From: Strongylocentrotus purpuratus | Taxonomy: Eukaryota > Echinodermata > Echinoidea > Camarodonta > Strongylocentrotidae | Reading direction: 5' to 3' | Assembly: GCF_000002235.5 (NCBI RefSeq) | Contig: NW_022145615.1 | Coordinates: 31,965,094 to 32,029,093 of the forward strand | Length of the DNA stretch: 64,000 nt | In this document: one piece after another, positions 62,225 to 64,000 of the stretch | Layout of the letters: each line of letters begins with the position of its first letter | Position numbering within the stretch: the stretch's first letter is position 1 | Program-made: the position numbers and the translations under genes | Notes under the pieces: generated by a model | What the model saw: the letters and a program-made list of their open reading frames with translations, nothing else | What the model was told of the DNA's origin: nothing | Databases searched by the model: none

Positions 62225-62480
62225 TTCCACCATTATTTAAGTACCATATCTTTGAATAAGTGCCCATTTCCCTTTTTTTTTCATTTTTTTTTAAATATAT
62301 GAGCCCTTCCTATTATTCCAAAATTCCCCTTTTCACATCTGATAAATGCCCCTATCAAAATCTGATAGGTTCCCGTTTCTTTCGACAGATTCCCCATTTC
62401 TTTTCTCACAACTTTTTTCATATCTGTTGAGTGTCTGTCCCTTTTCACAAAAATCAAATAATCGTTCATACTTGAGTTTC
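62225..62480. repeat. Second tract of the AAGTGCCCCTTTTC family
   Basis: ATAAGTGCCCATTTCCC, TTCCCCTTTTCACATCTGATA and AATGCCCC-type units match the 44.6-46.8 kb array in the same orientation, ending at a G run at 62492. Confidence 0.7.
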
Positions 62481-62745
62481 CAAACTTTATTGGGGGGGGG
62501 GGGGGTTTAGTTTCTGAACACCCTATCAACTCCGGTGCAGAATGTTACGCGTATTGTGAAAATTATGGTCTCAAAAAATGTAATGAAAAGAGGTAAACCG
62601 GGTTGATTAGCAACTAAACAAAGCAGGCACGTGGCTAGACATGGATTATGCATTATTCATAAGGTATATTGTCAGTAAAGGTCACAATCTAATTTCCTAA
62701 CCATTTGCCAATCAGATCCATGACCTCATGAATATTCTTCAGGCT

Positions 62746-63174
62746 AATTTATTCGGCGCGCGTGCGTGCAGTATATACAGTGCGTAAACGCCTATCTTTG
62801 TTTTGCAATAACCGAGGCCGAGCGAAATACTGTCTACAGATTTCAACAGTTTTCGTAATACAAAATCAGCGTTACATCAGATTCACGTCTCACAGTGCTT
62901 TGAGAAATAAACTGTAGGTATCGTGGAATACTGTGATGTTAGAGATCTGTTGCAGGTTGGAGAATTTTATTGCCATTGATTTGCAAAGAGAGGAATACAA
63001 TTTTCAGATCCAAATTTTCACTTAGTAACCGCGCCAGCTGATTGTTGACAGCTGATCGGTTCGAGCGAGCACGTTGCGTTGTGTGTACGTTTTCACGAGG
63101 CGAGCTAGGCGCGGCGCGGTCGAGTCGTCAGGTCAACTTTTACACTGCGCAATAGATGTTCTAACATCCAAAAG
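62746..63174 (+). promoter_or_regulatory. Putative promoter and 5' UTR of the KLF gene
   Basis: A local rise in CpG and GC (GGCGCGCGTGCGTGCAG at 62755; GAGGCGAGCTAGGCGCGGCG near 63096) in AT-rich surroundings. A TATA-like GTATATACAG lies at 62771. The transcription start cannot be fixed from sequence alone. Confidence 0.4.
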
Positions 63175-63748
63175 ATGACGACGTTATCACACTTTCAGGG
63201 CGATATTAATTCCACCATGGATTTGAGTATGGATGCCACTACAGCAGCAGAATGTCTCCTTGCAATAGCGGCATCAAAACCGAATTGTAAACCACCCGAA
63301 TTTATGGAAACCTGTAAGGATGGTGGAGTATTTTCACCAGACGGAGTCAGCACAGGCAATCACCACATGTCGGAGCTCGAGCAGTCCGGCCTCCATGCGC
63401 ACAGCCACAGCTCTTTGTTCATGGTGGCTAGAATTTTGGCCGATCTTGAGAAATACAGACCACGACATGAAATTCCATCACCAACCAGTGACTGTCCAAG
63501 TCCCCCACCTATCATTAATGGACCTTACGATGGACTTAGCAATGCCCTTGCGTCAAATTATGACGCTTTTGCACCAAGTCCACAACGTGGTGATTACACG
63601 AATCTCACACAAGGGAAACAAAGGAACAGACGATCAAAGCAGTCCCAAAGTCTCATTTCTGTCAAGAAACACCACTGTCACTACCATGAATGCGACAAAG
63701 TCTATGGGAAATCATCACATCTTAAAGCTCATCTCAGAACACACACAG
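63175..63748 (+). CDS. Krueppel-like factor exon 1 (KLF9/13/16 type), gene continues beyond window
   Basis: 191 codons plus one base, from the first Met (MTTLSHFQGD) to the donor ACACAG|GTAAGA. KLFs are nuclear transcription factors that bind GC/CACCC boxes with three C2H2 fingers. AAECLLAIAA and SLFMVARILADLEK match the N-terminal region of KLF9/13/14/16 (KLF13 has AAECLV and SLFVVARILADLN), which in that group overlaps the Sin3-binding segment. The first finger is complete: CHYHECDKVYGKSSHLKAHL and RTH, with cysteines and histidines at C2H2 spacing, then TG at the splice site as in other KLFs. Fingers 2 and 3 must lie in exon 2, right of 64000. A proline/serine-rich stretch (IPSPTSDCPSPPP) and a basic RNRRSKQ before the finger fit a regulatory linker and nuclear signal. 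Which of the vertebrate paralogues it is cannot be settled from one exon. Confidence 0.93.
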
Positions 63749-64000
63749 GTAAGATAGTTTTTTAATTAATTTACGCCACGTTTCTTTGTTCATCCCTACA
63801 CGTGTTTTGTGTTGATGTTCATCCCCTCGTGGGCCCCAATCCAGCCAGCCGGTAGTTTACGCGGGCATGCAGTCTGTCGACACACCCCCTGTGAATAGTC
63901 GGCGATAAAGGTTATTGCCTTCGAACAAAGAAAGGTTCGCACGGTGCGGGCTATGGGCCTAGCAACAACAACACGTAACACACATGGGGAAATCCCATTA
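63749..64000 (+). other. Start of KLF intron 1
   Basis: Begins GTAAGATAG; no further exon before the window ends. Confidence 0.8.

Noticed and set aside
1-64000. CRISPR arrays, phage or bacterial operons, and virus-derived elements.
   Set aside because: None seen; the tandem repeats have no spacer pattern, and no capsid, envelope, integrase or LTR pair was recognised.

Overview
This is animal nuclear DNA, most likely from an echinoderm and probably a sea urchin. The evidence is AT-rich sequence, long introns with GT-AG (once GC-AG) borders, many tacatgta-type motifs, homopolymer C/G tracts, TTAA-flanked MITEs and tRNA-derived SINEs. It also holds a Death-NACHT-LRR gene of the kind greatly expanded in sea urchins. 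The species is inferred, not proven.

Three protein genes can be read by joining exons with matching splice phases. (1) On the minus strand, from 43412 down to 14240, lie eight exons of a ceramide transfer protein (CERT/STARD11/CERT1). They cover an acidic N-terminus, the PH domain, the serine-repeat motif, the coiled-coil middle region, the FFAT motif and the first 30 residues of the START region (409 codons). The remaining roughly 200 residues of START were not found and must lie left of position 1, or were missed. (2) On the minus strand, from 58326 down to 49101, lie six coding exons of an NLR-type innate immune receptor of 1320 aa (Death, NACHT, leucine-rich repeats, short C-terminal tail). 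(3) On the plus strand at 63175-63748 is the first coding exon of a Krueppel-like factor of the KLF9/13/16 type, ending after zinc finger 1.

Layout: 1-14.2 kb is presumed CERT intron or 3' flank full of repeats (a 78-bp minisatellite, several MITEs, and a SINE split by a hAT-like element that carries a LINE fragment). 14.2-43.4 kb is the CERT locus, with two unusual arrays in its introns: a degenerate GTAGTTGTCC array at 14.9-17.5 kb, and a ~94-101 bp tandem array at 19.8-22.0 kb built from the 3' end of CERT exon 6 plus its splice donor. 43.5-49.1 kb is intergenic, dominated by a degenerate AAGTGCCCCTTTTC array and LINE-like debris. 49.1-58.4 kb is the NLR gene. 58.4-62.7 kb is sparse intergenic DNA. 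62.7-64 kb is the KLF promoter region, first exon and start of its intron.

The genes are not functionally linked: CERT is lipid-transfer housekeeping, the NLR is immunity, and the KLF is transcriptional control. The most unusual signals are both in CERT, where exon-intron boundary regions have been tandemly duplicated. One is the exon 6 donor segment, expanded to about 22 copies and including a longer exon copy whose differences are nearly all synonymous. The other is an exon 2 copy later split by a SINE.
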